This document shows positions 35,056 through 46,280 of a DNA stretch of 64,000 nucleotides, piece by piece. Below the pieces are notes generated by a model. It had not been told where the DNA came from. It saw nothing but the letters and a program-made list of their open reading frames with translations, and did not search any database. Position 1 is the stretch's first letter. Each line of letters begins with the position of its first letter. The stretch spans positions 28,682,006-28,746,005 of the forward strand of contig JACMZG010001914.1 of the NCBI GenBank assembly GCA_018340805.1, in the 5' to 3' direction. The position numbers were made by a program, and so were the translations under genes. The stretch is from Microvelia longipes (Eukaryota > Arthropoda > Insecta > Hemiptera > Veliidae).

Positions 35056-35969
35056 GAAAGAGTCGAAATTATATATCATGTTAGGAAGAGGGACCAAGAC
35101 TTATAATATCATTCCACTAGACTCTGAAAAGTTGTTTTGATCATAAAACTCGTATGTGTGTTCTTAATTCCAACATTTGTTAAGCTTATTGTTAGAAACA
35201 TTTTGTCTTTATATACGACTCTTTATTTTAATCTTTCCCGGCCTTAATTTAAACTAAACACAAACATCTGTACTAATTCTATTTACTAAACATGTTCCTT
35301 CGGTTTAGTTAGAGCTATGTTTTCTTTTTTCAACATGACATAAACAAGTAAAACCTTAATATAAGGTTGTATAAGGGGTTAAGGTTTTATAACCTTACTA
35401 TACTATTGTTAAATCATGTATATCCATGCAGTTATATAACATAGTTTTTACATAAATAATTTATTTCTGATACTTAATCTAATTATGAGATATAATGTTC
35501 ATAATAGTTATAAGTTTATAGTAATGTATTTCATAATAAAGGTGCAAATATATACATACATACATGGATGTTAGCACACTTTGTTGCTTCTCGGCTATGT
35601 TACTCTATGTTGATGTTGACCTGCCTTGAACTCGGGTTATAATTTTAAACTCCAATATAGTTTCCACTTGTTCTTTTAAATTAAGTAAATTATTATACTT
35701 CTTGTAAATGTGGGTCATAATTTGGTGTGGGTCATTATTTGGTGTGGGTCATAATTTGGTTACTCTTTCTGTTGAGATCTTATAGATGTTTCTTTAAATC
35801 GTTTAATGGCGACATCCTTCAGAATAAGTAATGATACTTAATAATAATACTATAGAAAGAGCATATAATGAACTAGTGGCAGAATGCAAACTCATACCTA
35901 ATATAGTAGTTCCTTTTTAATTTTCTATCGCATAGCATTTTGGCATGTATTTAATGAATTTTCATCATG
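35056..35969. other. AT-rich spacer with a 17-bp triplication
   Basis: Three head-to-tail units of GTGGGTCATAATTTGGT (35710-35760), one base different in the middle unit. Nothing else recognised. Confidence 0.6.
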
Positions 35970-36255
35970 TGGGCCACCTCGCCCCAAATGCCCGGCTTCT
36001 CAGGTCTGCTTGGTTCACTGTGTCCTTCAGTCAGTACTGACTGATTAGGATAGTAGGCTAACTAGAGTGGAAGTAGTGAATCTCCTTTCCAACTTCTTTG
36101 GCACTATTAAACCCAAAGGATTACGTAATGGTCGACCTAAAGGTATACATATATACTGAGATATATATGTCAGTAATTAGCACTACTTATGCTAGAAGCT
36201 GCGAAGTGACGCCAAGCGCCAACTCTGTGTATTGCCCAAGGGGCTAAACGAATAT
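35970..36255 (+). repeat. GC-richer SINE-like segment
   Basis: Contains CCCCAAATGCCCGGCTTCTC and AAGTGACGCCAAGCGCCAAC, and ends GCCCAAGGGGCTAAACGAAT before ATTATAG. The end resembles the GGCTCTAAACGGGTATTATT end of the tRNA-derived SINEs, suggesting a shared tail. No clear A or B box was found. Confidence 0.4.
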
Positions 36256-36680
36256 TATAGAGTTATGTGTAAGAAATATTTCATATCTTTTATCATATTG
36301 ATTCATACTCTCTATAATGTACCTGTAATAATTGCCCATACTCATCATAAATTTATTAAAAATAAACTTTTAATCATTTAGCGAGACTTACATTAAGCAT
36401 ATAATGTTGTATAATTCATATGAAACCATGTTGTCTTTACCTCTTAAATAACCTATATAAAAATTTTTGTGCCAAGTTTTTATAAAGTTTGAGTTGCCGG
36501 AGCTTTTGTGTTTACAAGAATTTTGTACAGACGTTTAAAGATCCCTGATCACGCAAAATTACTTTTTCCGAAACTTGGAAGAACACGAACCCTATTGTAA
36601 ACCAGTTGTAAAAATAGTTGTAACGATGTCATTAACCTAGTTTGCTGACTCAGCAAAATTTTTAAAAATGAGTAAAATTA
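36256..36680. other. AT-rich spacer
   Basis: Only a 5S-family scrap near 36615-36700 (GATGTCATTAACC, GACTCAGCAAAATT). Confidence 0.4.
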
Positions 36681-37090
36681 AGGGTCAAAATTTTTCGCTG
36701 GCATAAAGGGCTTTATTTATTTTTTTGGGGCGCTGAATCGAATGAAATCGGTCCGGAGCCGATACGGCTATTCTAAGTGACTAAATAGTCGAAAAAAACT
36801 ATTGTAAATAACCTAAAACCAAAATTACGGCCGGTTTTGTCAATGCTTTTTGGGGTGAAGTGTTATATAAAACCGGTCCTAAATCGTTACGACCACTTAA
36901 GGTGACCAAAAAATCGAAAAAACAGTGGTATTAACATAAAACTCTAAGACACAGTCGATAAACATGAACATTCCGAGTGATGTGTCGTTTTCGCTGGTTT
37001 TTGGGGCTTTGGACCGAATAAATATGGTCCAGAGTTGATTTGATATTTAAACTACTTAATGCTATGGTATCTAGGTTCGAATCCTAATGG
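36681..37090 (+). repeat. Degenerate tandem repeat of about 130 bp, last unit with a B-box-like site
   Basis: Three units share TTTTTTGGGGCGCTGAATCG (or a variant), then ATGAAATCGGTCCGGAGCCG and ATAGTCGAAAAAAACT. The last ends ATCTAGGTTCGAATCCTAAT with a perfect GGTTCGAATCC. The related solo unit is at 29.6-29.77 kb. Confidence 0.5.
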
Positions 37091-38590
37091 GGAAGATAAT
37101 TTATTATTTTATTATTTACATTATATATGTTTATAACTACAAAATCATTCATATCGGAAAAATTTTCTTTGGTATGCGTGTTTTCGTGCTTAAGAACCTA
37201 TTTCTGGCTTACGTTTCTTTTCGGTCTATGCTGTATAACTATAGGAGTTACTCAATTTTAAAGTTCTACTCGTTACTATTTTTTTCTTTATGTTTTAATA
37301 GAAATGTACGAACATCCATATAAATAAGCCTGAGCTAACTAATGCAAATAATGGTTTGGACTGACAATTTCGGAGGCATAGTTGTGTATAATCAATTTGA
37401 TAAACATGTGCAAAAAGTAGTGCTTTATAATTAAATAACTTCTCATGTTATAAAGCATTGACCGGAAACGTTAGCAAAAAACGGATTGTTAAAAACGGAA
37501 ACAAGCGTTTTAAAGGGAATTCGCCCGACGTGCGGACCACCGCGCCAGAATTATTTTGTTAAAATGGCATATGCTTTAGAAACAAATTTTATTTTTATGT
37601 CAAAGCCGAGGCATACATATGTATATGGAGGCAGTGAATCAATATTGGGAGCGTATATTGCTACTTGTTTCCGTGGCGTGTATGAAACTTAGGTTGGTTC
37701 CAAATTTGTATAATAATTACTATATTGGATTGAGCCTTCCAAATCTATATTTACGGGGGACCCAATAGTTAGACCAACTAAATCTTCTTTATATGGTAAA
37801 ATGTGTTACACTGAGAGGTTTCTTTTGATTAATTATTATATAATGAAATCCTCAGTGCTACTCTTTGGTAATCTCGGTTGTCTTTGAAATTCTTGATCAA
37901 GAAACATTTAATTACAAATAATATCTTACTCATTTCTTACTTTTATTAAACTTTTATCTTCTTTATAGTTCAAAGAAGATAAAATCCAAGATGTAATCAA
38001 AGTTCAAAATGAGATCAGGTGACTTCAAGGTCAATATCAAATTTGCTTTAATATGTAATTAAAAGAAAAATGTATACGTCCATTTTTATCATGAGAAAAG
38101 AAAAGTATTGATACGGAAAAACAAGGCTGATATGGCTCTTACACATTTTAGTCCAAAATTTTCAAATTGATTATGTGATATTGATAAGATTCCCAAACAT
38201 CATATTTATTTGATAACCTTACCTGAATTACATATTTTTTGTTACGATAAATAATTGCATTGCCTTTATACCTGTAAGCTACAACCAAGGTTATTGCATG
38301 ATGCCTTGCATTTCCTTTTTTATTTAATGTTTTTTTTTTTCTTTTCACACTTCATGTTTCTAGCGCAATATTTCATTTCATTTTTTTTTTATTCTTTGTA
38401 ATCATACATAGATTTTTTTTGTGTTTCTGGTTGTGACATTTTTTTCTATAAATCATATATCTTATTTTTATTTCATACTTCTCTTGCAATTTTATGTATA
38501 TTGCTTGTATGTTATCGTTATTTATTTCATTTGTTTGTATTTTGTATTTCTGTTGCATATTTATATGTTTCTGTTTTATTATATATTTTT
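37091..38590. other. AT-rich spacer with one element end
   Basis: 37490-37552 matches the right end of the TIR element at 30.28 kb (GAATTCGCCCGACGTGCGGA, CCACCGCGCCAG). A hairpin TGCTTTATAA/TTATAAAGCA lies at about 37419-37457. The remaining open frames look random. Confidence 0.4.
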
Positions 38591-38690
38591 AGTTATCATA
38601 TAATTTTATTATTTATAAATAATAAAATTATATGATAACTAACTATGATAACTAAATAATTTTATTATTTATAAATAATAAAATTATATA
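38591..38690. repeat. 50-bp perfect palindrome plus a second copy
   Basis: 38591-38640 is fully self-complementary: 23-base arms beginning AGTTATCATATAATTTTATT and a TATA centre. A shorter version (TAATTTTATTATTTATAAAT and on) follows at 38657-38686, suggesting a local duplication. It could extrude as a cruciform. Confidence 0.85.
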
Positions 38691-39018
38691 AATAAAACAA
38701 TTTATAATTTAGGTTTATTAAATTATATTTGACTATTTTATTTATTATTTTACGTTAATTTCATTGTTAAAGATTTTATTTAGAATTATTTGTATACTCC
38801 TTTTTCAATCATTTCAATCTTAATGATTAATGTTACTCATATGTGTTGTTAATAATTCGTCAATTATTATTTGTTTAATACTATAAGAATTTGTGTAAAA
38901 TTATATTTTTTTAATACTTTTAATACAGAGTAATAATATTTTTAATTAACAATGAATTAAAATTATTATTACTTGGGTCCCCTAAACTGATTCTAATCAT
39001 AAATTGAAATATGTTCAA
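38691..39018. other. AT-rich spacer
   Basis: Nothing recognised. Confidence 0.4.
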
Positions 39019-39033
39019 CGCAAAATAATTAAT

Positions 39034-39382
39034 CAGAGTTATGAAAAAAGTCTCTCCACTGGTGTCAAAAATTTTATTTAAAATAAAGCATAACCGGCTT
39101 TCAACCAACTAAAGGTCATCATCAGTGCCGGTGAAGTGTTAGGAAGCTAGGTTTTGAGTCTTTTCTTACTGTTAACTGTTATTATACAGGAGTCTGATAA
39201 CATTCAACAGTAAGAAAAGACTCAAAACCTAGCTTCCTAACACATCACCGGCACTGATGATGACCTTTAGTTAGTTGAAAGCCGGTTATGCTTTATTTTA
39301 AATAAAATTTTTGACACCTGTGGAGAGACTTTTTTCATTACTCTGATTATGATGAACTCTTCTAGCACTCATTCTTTGAATT
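39034..39382. mobile_element. Fold-back retroelement related to the 10.7-kb one
   Basis: Nearly perfect arms (about 135 bases each, inner border near 39169 and 39208) start GTCTCTCCAC and include GCATAACCGGCTTTCAACCA. A 15-bp direct repeat, CGCAAAATAATTAAT, flanks it (39019-39033 and 39383-39397). Each arm carries, facing outward, CTGATGATGACC ... GGTTGAAAGCC, with the same CUGANGA, stem, GAAA order as the hammerhead motifs. Here an ACCGGC/GCCGGT stem encloses the core, and the base expected at the cleavage uridine is C. It is best seen as the same class of element with a diverged or dead motif. Confidence 0.65.
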
Positions 39383-39539
39383 CGCAAAATAATTAATTTT
39401 ACGACTTACGGCAGCTAAACTAAGCATAACCGAACTGTTTTAAGTTGGATTTAATTATTCTTGGTCAAATTTAAGTATTAAATATAGTAAATGTGAATAA
39501 TATATAAGTTTTGTATAAATATTTATTTATAAAAATATA

Positions 39540-42041
39540 CAGGGTGGTCCAGAAGGACAAGACCTTTTTCTCGGAAACTATAACAGCTAGAAGGATGCGG
39601 TTTTCGGCGTTGGATTCAATGTAATAGTGAGCAGACGAGAAAAATCCGTTTTCGGGCGCGCTTCGCGCCTGTCATATAGATGTTAATGCTAACTTTTTAT
39701 TTTATAGTTAGGTATAGGGAACTTTTTTTTGTTCTTTAAAGAATGAAAAATAAGGAAGATTAGTGAAGACCGCATCAAAATCGGACAATTTTTAACCGAG
39801 CTATGATGAAAAAACATTTTTTTTAAATTTAGCTCACTTCGGCGCCATTTTGGTGATGTTGCATTTAAATAAAATTTATATGGACATATTTTAAACAGAA
39901 ACATTGCTTTAATAAAAGAATATCAAAAGTTTTATTCTAACCTCAGGTTTAGGTGTAAAATAGTCGTTAAACATAACAAAAACAAAAAAAAATATGGTTT
40001 TTCTAAGATACCATGAAAAGTAAGATTGGAGCTATAGTTTTTATGGTTTGTACAGTTAGCCAACATAAAAGCAACAAAATGAGTCCAATTTTAACAAATT
40101 CGCTTCATAATTTTAAAGTTATTACTAATAAATCTCTTAAAATTGCAAAAAATGGAATATTTTTTATAGTTTACCACCCTATTGTTGATATTTAATGGAA
40201 CTGCAACGTCATCATACCTTGTGATCTTTATTGCAGCTTGTATAAGGATTCCGGAACGCCTAAAAACACTTATTTTTGTTCATTGGTTTTGGAGAAATTA
40301 CGATTATGGTGATTTTCGCCAATCGTAGAATGCAGATTAGAGGTACCTTGCAAAAACCAAGTAAAATCCTTCATAAACGTTAATAAAAAATTGATTTTGA
40401 TGATAACTACTTCGTTTCTAGGGGTGAAGGACCAATAAATAGCAAATCACACAACTAAACCGTAAAGTGATATTTTACTGCTGCGGAAATTTTTTTAATA
40501 ACGACAATGAAACCAGCCAATTTTATTTCCGGAGCAATAAATTATCATTATTTATACTATTTACGTTTAGTTGCGCATTTATTAAAAAGAGTCGATTTTT
40601 TGTATGAATAATTTAATTTAACTTAGTTTAAAGAAATTAAAACACAAGATTGATAAATAATCATTTATACTTTTACAAAATTAAGGTAAAATAATATGGG
40701 GACCTACGGCCTCGGTGGATGGGGACCTACAGCTCAATTAGGTGGCCATCAAGGTCACCGGACTTGACCCCACACGATTTTTTCCGGTGGGGCTATTTAA
40801 AGGACAACGTATATAAAAAGGTAGGAACTGTTAGAAGTGTGGAAGACTACAAAAATTGAGCATTGAGTAAAGTATTCCCTATAGAGTCCTGTATAAAGCG
40901 ACGCAAGATGAAGTAATTTACCTGTTTTATGCAGAGGGGTGCCAGTTTGAGCAAAATCTAAAATAATATTTTATTTTATGATTATTCAAAAATATATCTT
41001 TTCTTTGTCACTCAATTGTACATATGTCTTATTTTTTTATATTAAAAATATAAAATATTTTTAATATTTTTTTAACCAAATTTCCGCAGCAGTAAAATAT
41101 CACTTTACAGTCTAGTTGTGTGATTTGCTATTTATTGGTCCTTCACTCCTAGAAACGAAGTAGTTATCATCAAAATCAATTTTTATTAACGTTTATGAAG
41201 GATTTTACTTGGTTTTGCAAGGTACCTCTAATCTGCATTCTACGATTGGCGAAAATCACCATAATCGTAATTTCTCCAAAACCAATGAACAAAAATAAGT
41301 GTTTTTAGGCGTTCCGGAATCCTTATACAAGCTGCAATAAAGATCACAAGGTATGATGACGTTGCAGTTCCATTAAATATCAACAATAGGGTGGTAAACT
41401 ATAAAAATATTCCATTTTTTGCAATTTTAAGAGATTTATTAGTAATAACTTTTAAAATTATGAAGCGAATTTGTTAAAATTGGACTCATTTTGTTGCTTT
41501 TTATGTTGGCTAACTGTACAAACCATAAAAACTATAGCTCCCAATCTTACTTTTCATGGTATCTTAGAAAAACCATATTTTTTTTTGTTTTTGTTATGTT
41601 TAACGACTATTTTACACCTAAACTGAGGTTAGAATTAAAACTTTTGATATTCTTTTATTAAAGCAATGTTTCTAGTTTAAAAATATGTCCATATAATAAA
41701 TTTTATTTAAATGCAACATCATCCAAAATGGCGCCGAAGTGAGCTAAATTTAAAAAAATGTTTTTTCATCATAGCTCGGTTAAAAATTGTCCGATTTTGA
41801 TGCGGTCTTCACTAATCTTCCTTATTTTTCATTCTTTAAAGAACAAAAAAAGTTCCCTATACCTAACTATAAAATTAAAAAAGTTAGCATTAACATCTAT
41901 ATGACAGGCGCGAAGCGCGCCCGAAAACGGATTTTTCTCGTCTGCTCACTATTACATTGAATCCAACGCCGAAAACCGCATCCTTCTAGCTGTTATAGTT
42001 TCCGAGAAAAAGGTCTTGTCCTTCTTAGCTGGACCACCCTG
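39540..42041 (+). mobile_element. Mariner-type transposon derivative with very long inverted arms
   Basis: Ends CAGGGTGGTCCAG and CTGGACCACCCTG, flanked by TA on both sides (39538-39539 and 42042-42043), the Tc1/mariner target duplication. The terminal arms are about 950 bp (39540-40492 and 41078-42041) and nearly identical, apart from a few substitutions and a 5-base indel near the end. Ordinary mariners have much shorter arms. Only the last part of a transposase lies between them, so it depends on an active relative for movement. Confidence 0.8.
40713..40966 (+). pseudogene. Mariner transposase, C-terminal remnant
   Basis: Reads RWMGTYSSIRWPSRSPDLTP then HDFFRWGYLKDNVYKKV, the hallmark mariner block around the third catalytic aspartate (WPxxSPDLxPxDFFxWGxLK). 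After a stop at about 40857-40859 and a shift, the last residues GCQFEQNLK end at 40966, matching the usual GGxFE-type C-terminus. The helix-turn-helix region and the first two catalytic aspartates are missing. Nonfunctional. Confidence 0.75.
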
Positions 42042-42043
42042 TA

Positions 42044-42394
42044 TATAAAATTAATTTAAACATGTTTCAATAAATTCGGCTGGCAAATTAGTATTTTTAA
42101 AATAGCTCAATTAATTGTCTATTTTTATGCCTTATTAAAGTGTGAATGGCATTGGAATTGATATGGCATTGTCTGACCTCTCTAAGACATGTTTCGTAGA
42201 CTCTCGTGACCATATGACAGTTAGTGTTCCACACATCTCTAAATAGGCAGTTTATAATAGTTCCTAATTGGAAGGCTAATAATTAAGCAAGGTTAAATGT
42301 GTCCATTCCGTTGATTTGGCGTGAAATTACGATACGTGGAGAGACGTGTTTTTTATGCTACTTATCTATAATGTTATGTCAACATGTATATTTT
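42044..42394. other. AT-rich spacer
   Basis: Nothing recognised. Confidence 0.4.
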
Positions 42395-42835
42395 TACTTT
42401 TCCTCATTTATTTCGTAGATATATTGATATATTTATTTCGGGAAAGTATTGTGTTTGCAAAAAAATCCGAAACCGGGATATCAACAGAATTATTCATTTT
42501 AGGTGTTTTAAGGCCTTTTAAGTGGTTTTCACAAAGTTGTCTGAGTGTGTGTCTGTGTCATCATCGTAGTTCCCAGTGTATTTATGCTTAGGAGTTTAAA
42601 TTTTTTACAAAAATTAGTCTACAACTGTGGTTGTGCTATTTAGAAAAAATTTATTACAACGTCATTAACCCGCAATAAAATGTTGAAAAACATAATACGC
42701 GAAAAAATGATGGCATCGGGTTGAGATTTGGCACGCATGTAGCTATGTATTAGACTAAAATGTGTTCCAAGTTTTATCTCATTATCAGCATTAGTTCAAT
42801 TTTTATCATAGTACCTGTATAGGTTGCAGCTGGTT
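42395..42835 (+). repeat. Interspersed 5S family, 5' part and body
   Basis: CTTTTCCTCATTTATTTCGT, AAATCCGAAACCGGGATATC, TTTTAGGTGTTTTAAGGCC, AAGTGGTTTTCACAAAGTTG, GTTCCCAGTGTATTTATGCT, GGCACGCATGTAGCTATG and TTTATCTCATTATCAGCAT, in family order. It stops before the 5S module. Confidence 0.65.
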
Positions 42836-43622
42836 TTTTTATTTTAATTTTTAGAGAACATTTTCTAAAAGGAATGAAAAATCATTCCTTCATTTATTGA
42901 GTCATTTAGTTAAAGAGTGAGTCAAGTCATTTATAGAGTCAATAGTCAACATATATAGCTCATCGGAGATTCATTCTTTCAAATCTTCACAAAATATTTA
43001 CTGATGATCTGAAGGAACATTTGTTTTCAGATTTTTTGTGAAAACTTCTCCTTCTTTACTCTATTCTTCCTTTATTAAATCATTGAGCCCATGAAGATTC
43101 TTTGAACATGCGCCTGGAAAAATAAACAATGAACAATTTAAATTCAACCTTGATCAGTAGTCAAATTCCTTAAATGCATTAACTACAAATATCAATTACC
43201 ACGAAAACAAATAGTTGTAATTATTTTTAACAACGTTTTGAAACAATGCAATTCGATAAACATCAACCACCTATCAAAACAACGCAATAGCACAAATTAA
43301 ATTGTTTTTATTAAATTCAAATTTATTATATATATGCACGCATTTACTTAGGTCTTAATCCTAAAAAATATCGTGAAGTCAATATTTTTAACGGCTTTTC
43401 CTACCTTGTAATTTATATATTTTATTGTTTTTATATTTTTCATTCCTATAATTATTACATTATATTGCTTGTTTTGTTATCTTGTGTCAATTTTTTGTTA
43501 CTTAAAACGATTTTTATGTTTTTATGATTTAAAGCTACTTTATTGTTTGCCTTGGGATTTGTTTAAATTCCTTGGTGACATTAATTACACATTTAATCAC
43601 TTAGTTCATACAGGTTATCAAT
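42836..43622. other. AT-rich spacer
   Basis: No gene recognised. Frames near 43469-43660 are T-rich hydrophobic shadows. Confidence 0.4.
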
Positions 43623-44047
43623 TGGAATGTTTCAATTGTTTAATGTTTTTGTGTCATTAGATGTTTTTTTATATTTTTTATTATATGCAGGTAATTGACG
43701 GAATGACCTGCTGCAAACCTGCTTAAATAAGTCACGTTTTTCGACAAATACATTTGAAAATTCTACTAAAATACTAATACCATAGAGATGTATTACTTGA
43801 AGGAACATAGCCAACCTCAATACGTTGAGATGCATATTGATGCTTACTCTAAATTGAAACATCAATTTAGGGTTCCCAGGGGCTCTTTAGAGGGACCTCT
43901 TCAATATAAAGTTAAGGTTATAATACAACAATTATTTTCGGGAGAGACCGAATCAGATCGGCTTCCTGATACTAAAAATTTATGTCCGAAAAAAAAATTT
44001 CAACTTCCGTCATCGTTAACTTGCGTCATCCAAACTACTCAAAGAGA

Positions 44048-44095
44048 TATATTACTAGAGAGGCCCTTTTTAAAAAAGGGCCCTCTAGTAATATA
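44048..44095. repeat. 48-bp near-palindrome made of two MITE ends
   Basis: TATATTACTAGAG ... CTCTAGTAATATA enclosing GGCCCTTTT/AAAAAAGGGCC. The arms equal the terminal sequence of the 12.9-kb MITE, so this looks like an element whose interior was lost. Confidence 0.75.
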
Positions 44096-44329
44096 TTAAA
44101 TTTAAATGTTACATTAAATTTACAAAGTAATATTACCACCTTTGACAATCAAAATAACCAACGTTTAAATTGTTTAAAATAAAAATCAAGACAAGAAATT
44201 CGCAGAAACCGATAATAATTGATTTGTCATAACTTTTACTTTCCCTTAATTATGCAGAGTCCCTGAAAGCCCCAAAAATTGCTGTTTCAGGCCTCTCAAT
44301 ATATTTAATAATATATCTCTCTGGTGTCT

Positions 44330-44535
44330 GCCTCCGTGGCTGTGTTCGTAAAGGGGTTCGATTTCGGCACCGGAGGTCCGGGGTTCGCTGCCCGGGGGGC
44401 TATGCTCTAAGATTTTATGAACTATAAATTAATTCTTAGAGTGTAGTAGATGCAACCCACCTGAGGTGGTTTCCGCAGGGTGAATTCCCTAATGGGCCGA
44501 AAGGCCTAAAACGGGCATTTTTTTTTTTTTTTTAT
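44330..44535 (+). mobile_element. tRNA-derived SINE, single copy
   Basis: TGCCTCCGTGGCTGTGTTCG (A-box region), GAGGTCCGGGGTTCGCTGCC (B-box region), TAGAGTGTAGTAGATGCAAC, TGAGGTGGTTTCCGCAGGGT, then GGGCCGAAAGGCCTAAAACG and a T run. It is the GC-richest and best-preserved member of this family in the window. Confidence 0.7.
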
Positions 44536-44722
44536 TTACATCTCTTTGGTATTAGTAGTTTTGAAAGTGGCATACTGCCACGATATGAGCGAATTTTCAA
44601 ATGTGTTTGTCGAAAACGTGATTTATTTATGCAGGTTAACAGCAGGTTTGGCCGTCAATTACCTGAATATAATAAAAAATATCAAAATCCATCTAATGAC
44701 ACAAAAACATTAAACAATTGAA

Positions 44723-45784
44723 GTATAAAAAACATATTTATTATATTAAAATAATTGTGAAAAATTAATTCTAAAAATAATCAAAAAACAAACATTTAAT
44801 GTTTTGTGTTGAAAAAAACATCAATTTTGATGGAAAAAATGATGATTCAGGCCTGTCAACGTAATGAGATAGGCACCCTCTAATGTACCCTCTAGTAATA
44901 TACTTCTATGCTATTCGTGTAAAAACTAAAGTAATTTTACAAGTCAAGTTATACAATAAATTAAAAACTGCAAAAAAATACATATCCTACTAAATTTTCG
45001 TATGCACGAATTTTCTAATTTAACTAAACTTCTTTAAAAATAAAAATAAAAATTACTTAATATGTAAATTAAGAAAGAAAAAAAGGCAAGGTACGTGTAA
45101 TATTTTAACATTTTATCAAAAGTATTTTAAGTGTAAATCTATGTTCTATGATTTATATGTATGATGTTTTTTCGACTAAACATATAATTTATGTTGCAGT
45201 TAATTTTTTATGTGTGAGAATTATAACATTTATATGCATTTATATTTGAAAATTTTGTCGTACAAAATCACGTGACACTTTATACAACCCGTTACCTTAC
45301 AAATTGTGACACTTTAATAATGCATTTTATTTGTCGAGGTTTTCTTCTTTTATTTATTTTTTTTTTTAATATGACATTGTATGCATTTTCTAAACTAATT
45401 TTAATATTAACTATATTTTTCATGTATAATTTCCCTTGTAATTTGTCTAGTTACAAATTGTGACATTATTGTTTCATGTTTTGTTCCAGTTTTATCGACA
45501 CTTAGTCTGTCTGCTTGTTTGTTGAATTAGTTGTATTTAGATTATTGCTACCGTAAGTTGTTCCGTTGTTATATGAACATTATACTAGACACTGTTAGAT
45601 GTATTTTTGTTTTATGTATAACGGAACGACTCATGCCTATGTATGTATTATTTCTCACAGCTATCATCTGAATTGTAATGTAAATGTAAAAACTTTGTTT
45701 AATGAAAAGAAAACTATAGTTTCAGAGAAAATTATAAGTTATGTCCAAAAACAAACTGATTCCTTTTCACGAATAAAGGCTTGT
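44723..45784. other. AT-rich spacer with a MITE scrap
   Basis: 44860-44912 holds CCTCTAGTAATATACTTCTA, the MITE end. Nothing else recognised. Confidence 0.4.
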
Positions 45785-45860
45785 TGCTGTAATGATGTTT
45801 AGAAATCTTCCATTAAATTATGCTATTACGAATGATCTTTAAAAACCTTCCATAACAATG
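45785..45860. repeat. Left part of the 40-bp minisatellite
   Basis: About two diverged units (ATTATGCTATTACGAATGAT, CTTTAAAAACCTTCCATAAC), cut off from the main array by the fold-back insertion. Confidence 0.6.
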
Positions 45861-46265
45861 AAAGGAACGAAGGAATGAGTCTCTCCACAAAACTATTAAT
45901 TTATTCAAAGCGCTTTCAACCTACATGAGGCCATCATCAGTGCCTGAGATAATTAAAACTAATTATCTCTGTCTATCAAGATAATTAGCCGTGTATTAAA
46001 CTTAGTCGTGTCTATCACGGCTCACCGACATCGTTGAGTCAAAAAAGAAGAAGAAGAATATTACTAATTCTATTTATGTTTTGCGTACTTAATGTCTTTA
46101 TTTTAGCTGATTTCTTTTCATTATCTCTGGCACTGATGATGGTTAGGCACCTCATGTAGGTTGAAAGCGCTTTGAATAAATTAATAATTTTGTGGAGAGA
46201 GTCTTTTCTTGGCTCCTTTCATTATGAAAAACTCCACTAGAGCTCATTCAAAGTCATATCTTACC
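45861..46265. mobile_element. Third fold-back retroelement, inserted in a minisatellite
   Basis: Arms: GAGTCTCTCCACAAAACTAT, TTCAAAGCGCTTTCAACCTA and CATGAGGCCATCATCAGTGC at the left; the inverted counterparts GGCACTGATGATGG, CTCATGTAGGTTGAAAGCGC and TTTTGTGGAGAGAGTC at the right. The CTGATGA ... GAAAGC order again matches a hammerhead-like core, but with a weak stem and no convincing stem I. TAACAA occurs at both edges (45853-45858 and 46266-46271), a possible short target duplication. The centre (45970-46110) is unrelated spacer. Confidence 0.55.
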
Positions 46266-46280
46266 TAACAAATTAATTTT

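Larger units (their letters stand above)
43623..44722. mobile_element. Large fold-back composite holding MITE pieces and a SINE
   Basis: Outer arms of about 170 bp at 43623-43790 and 44550-44722 are inverted copies (shared blocks: TGTTTAATGTTTTTGTGTCA, GGTAATTGACGG, ACATTTGAAAATTC, ACTAATACCA). Between them lie segments of the ATATTACTAGAG MITE family (43785-43925, 44040-44100, 44200-44325) and a tRNA-derived SINE. The plus-strand frames at 43788-44182 read only this repeat sequence. It looks like nested insertion into one fold-back element. Confidence 0.5.

Noticed and set aside
39689..40195. Open frames in the mariner arms (also near 41.4-41.9 kb)
   Set aside because: They lie in terminal inverted arms, are mirrored on the other side and lack transposase motifs.
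43788..44182. Open frames of 103 and 66 codons
   Set aside because: They translate MITE and palindrome sequence shared with noncoding copies at 12.9 and 48.1 kb.
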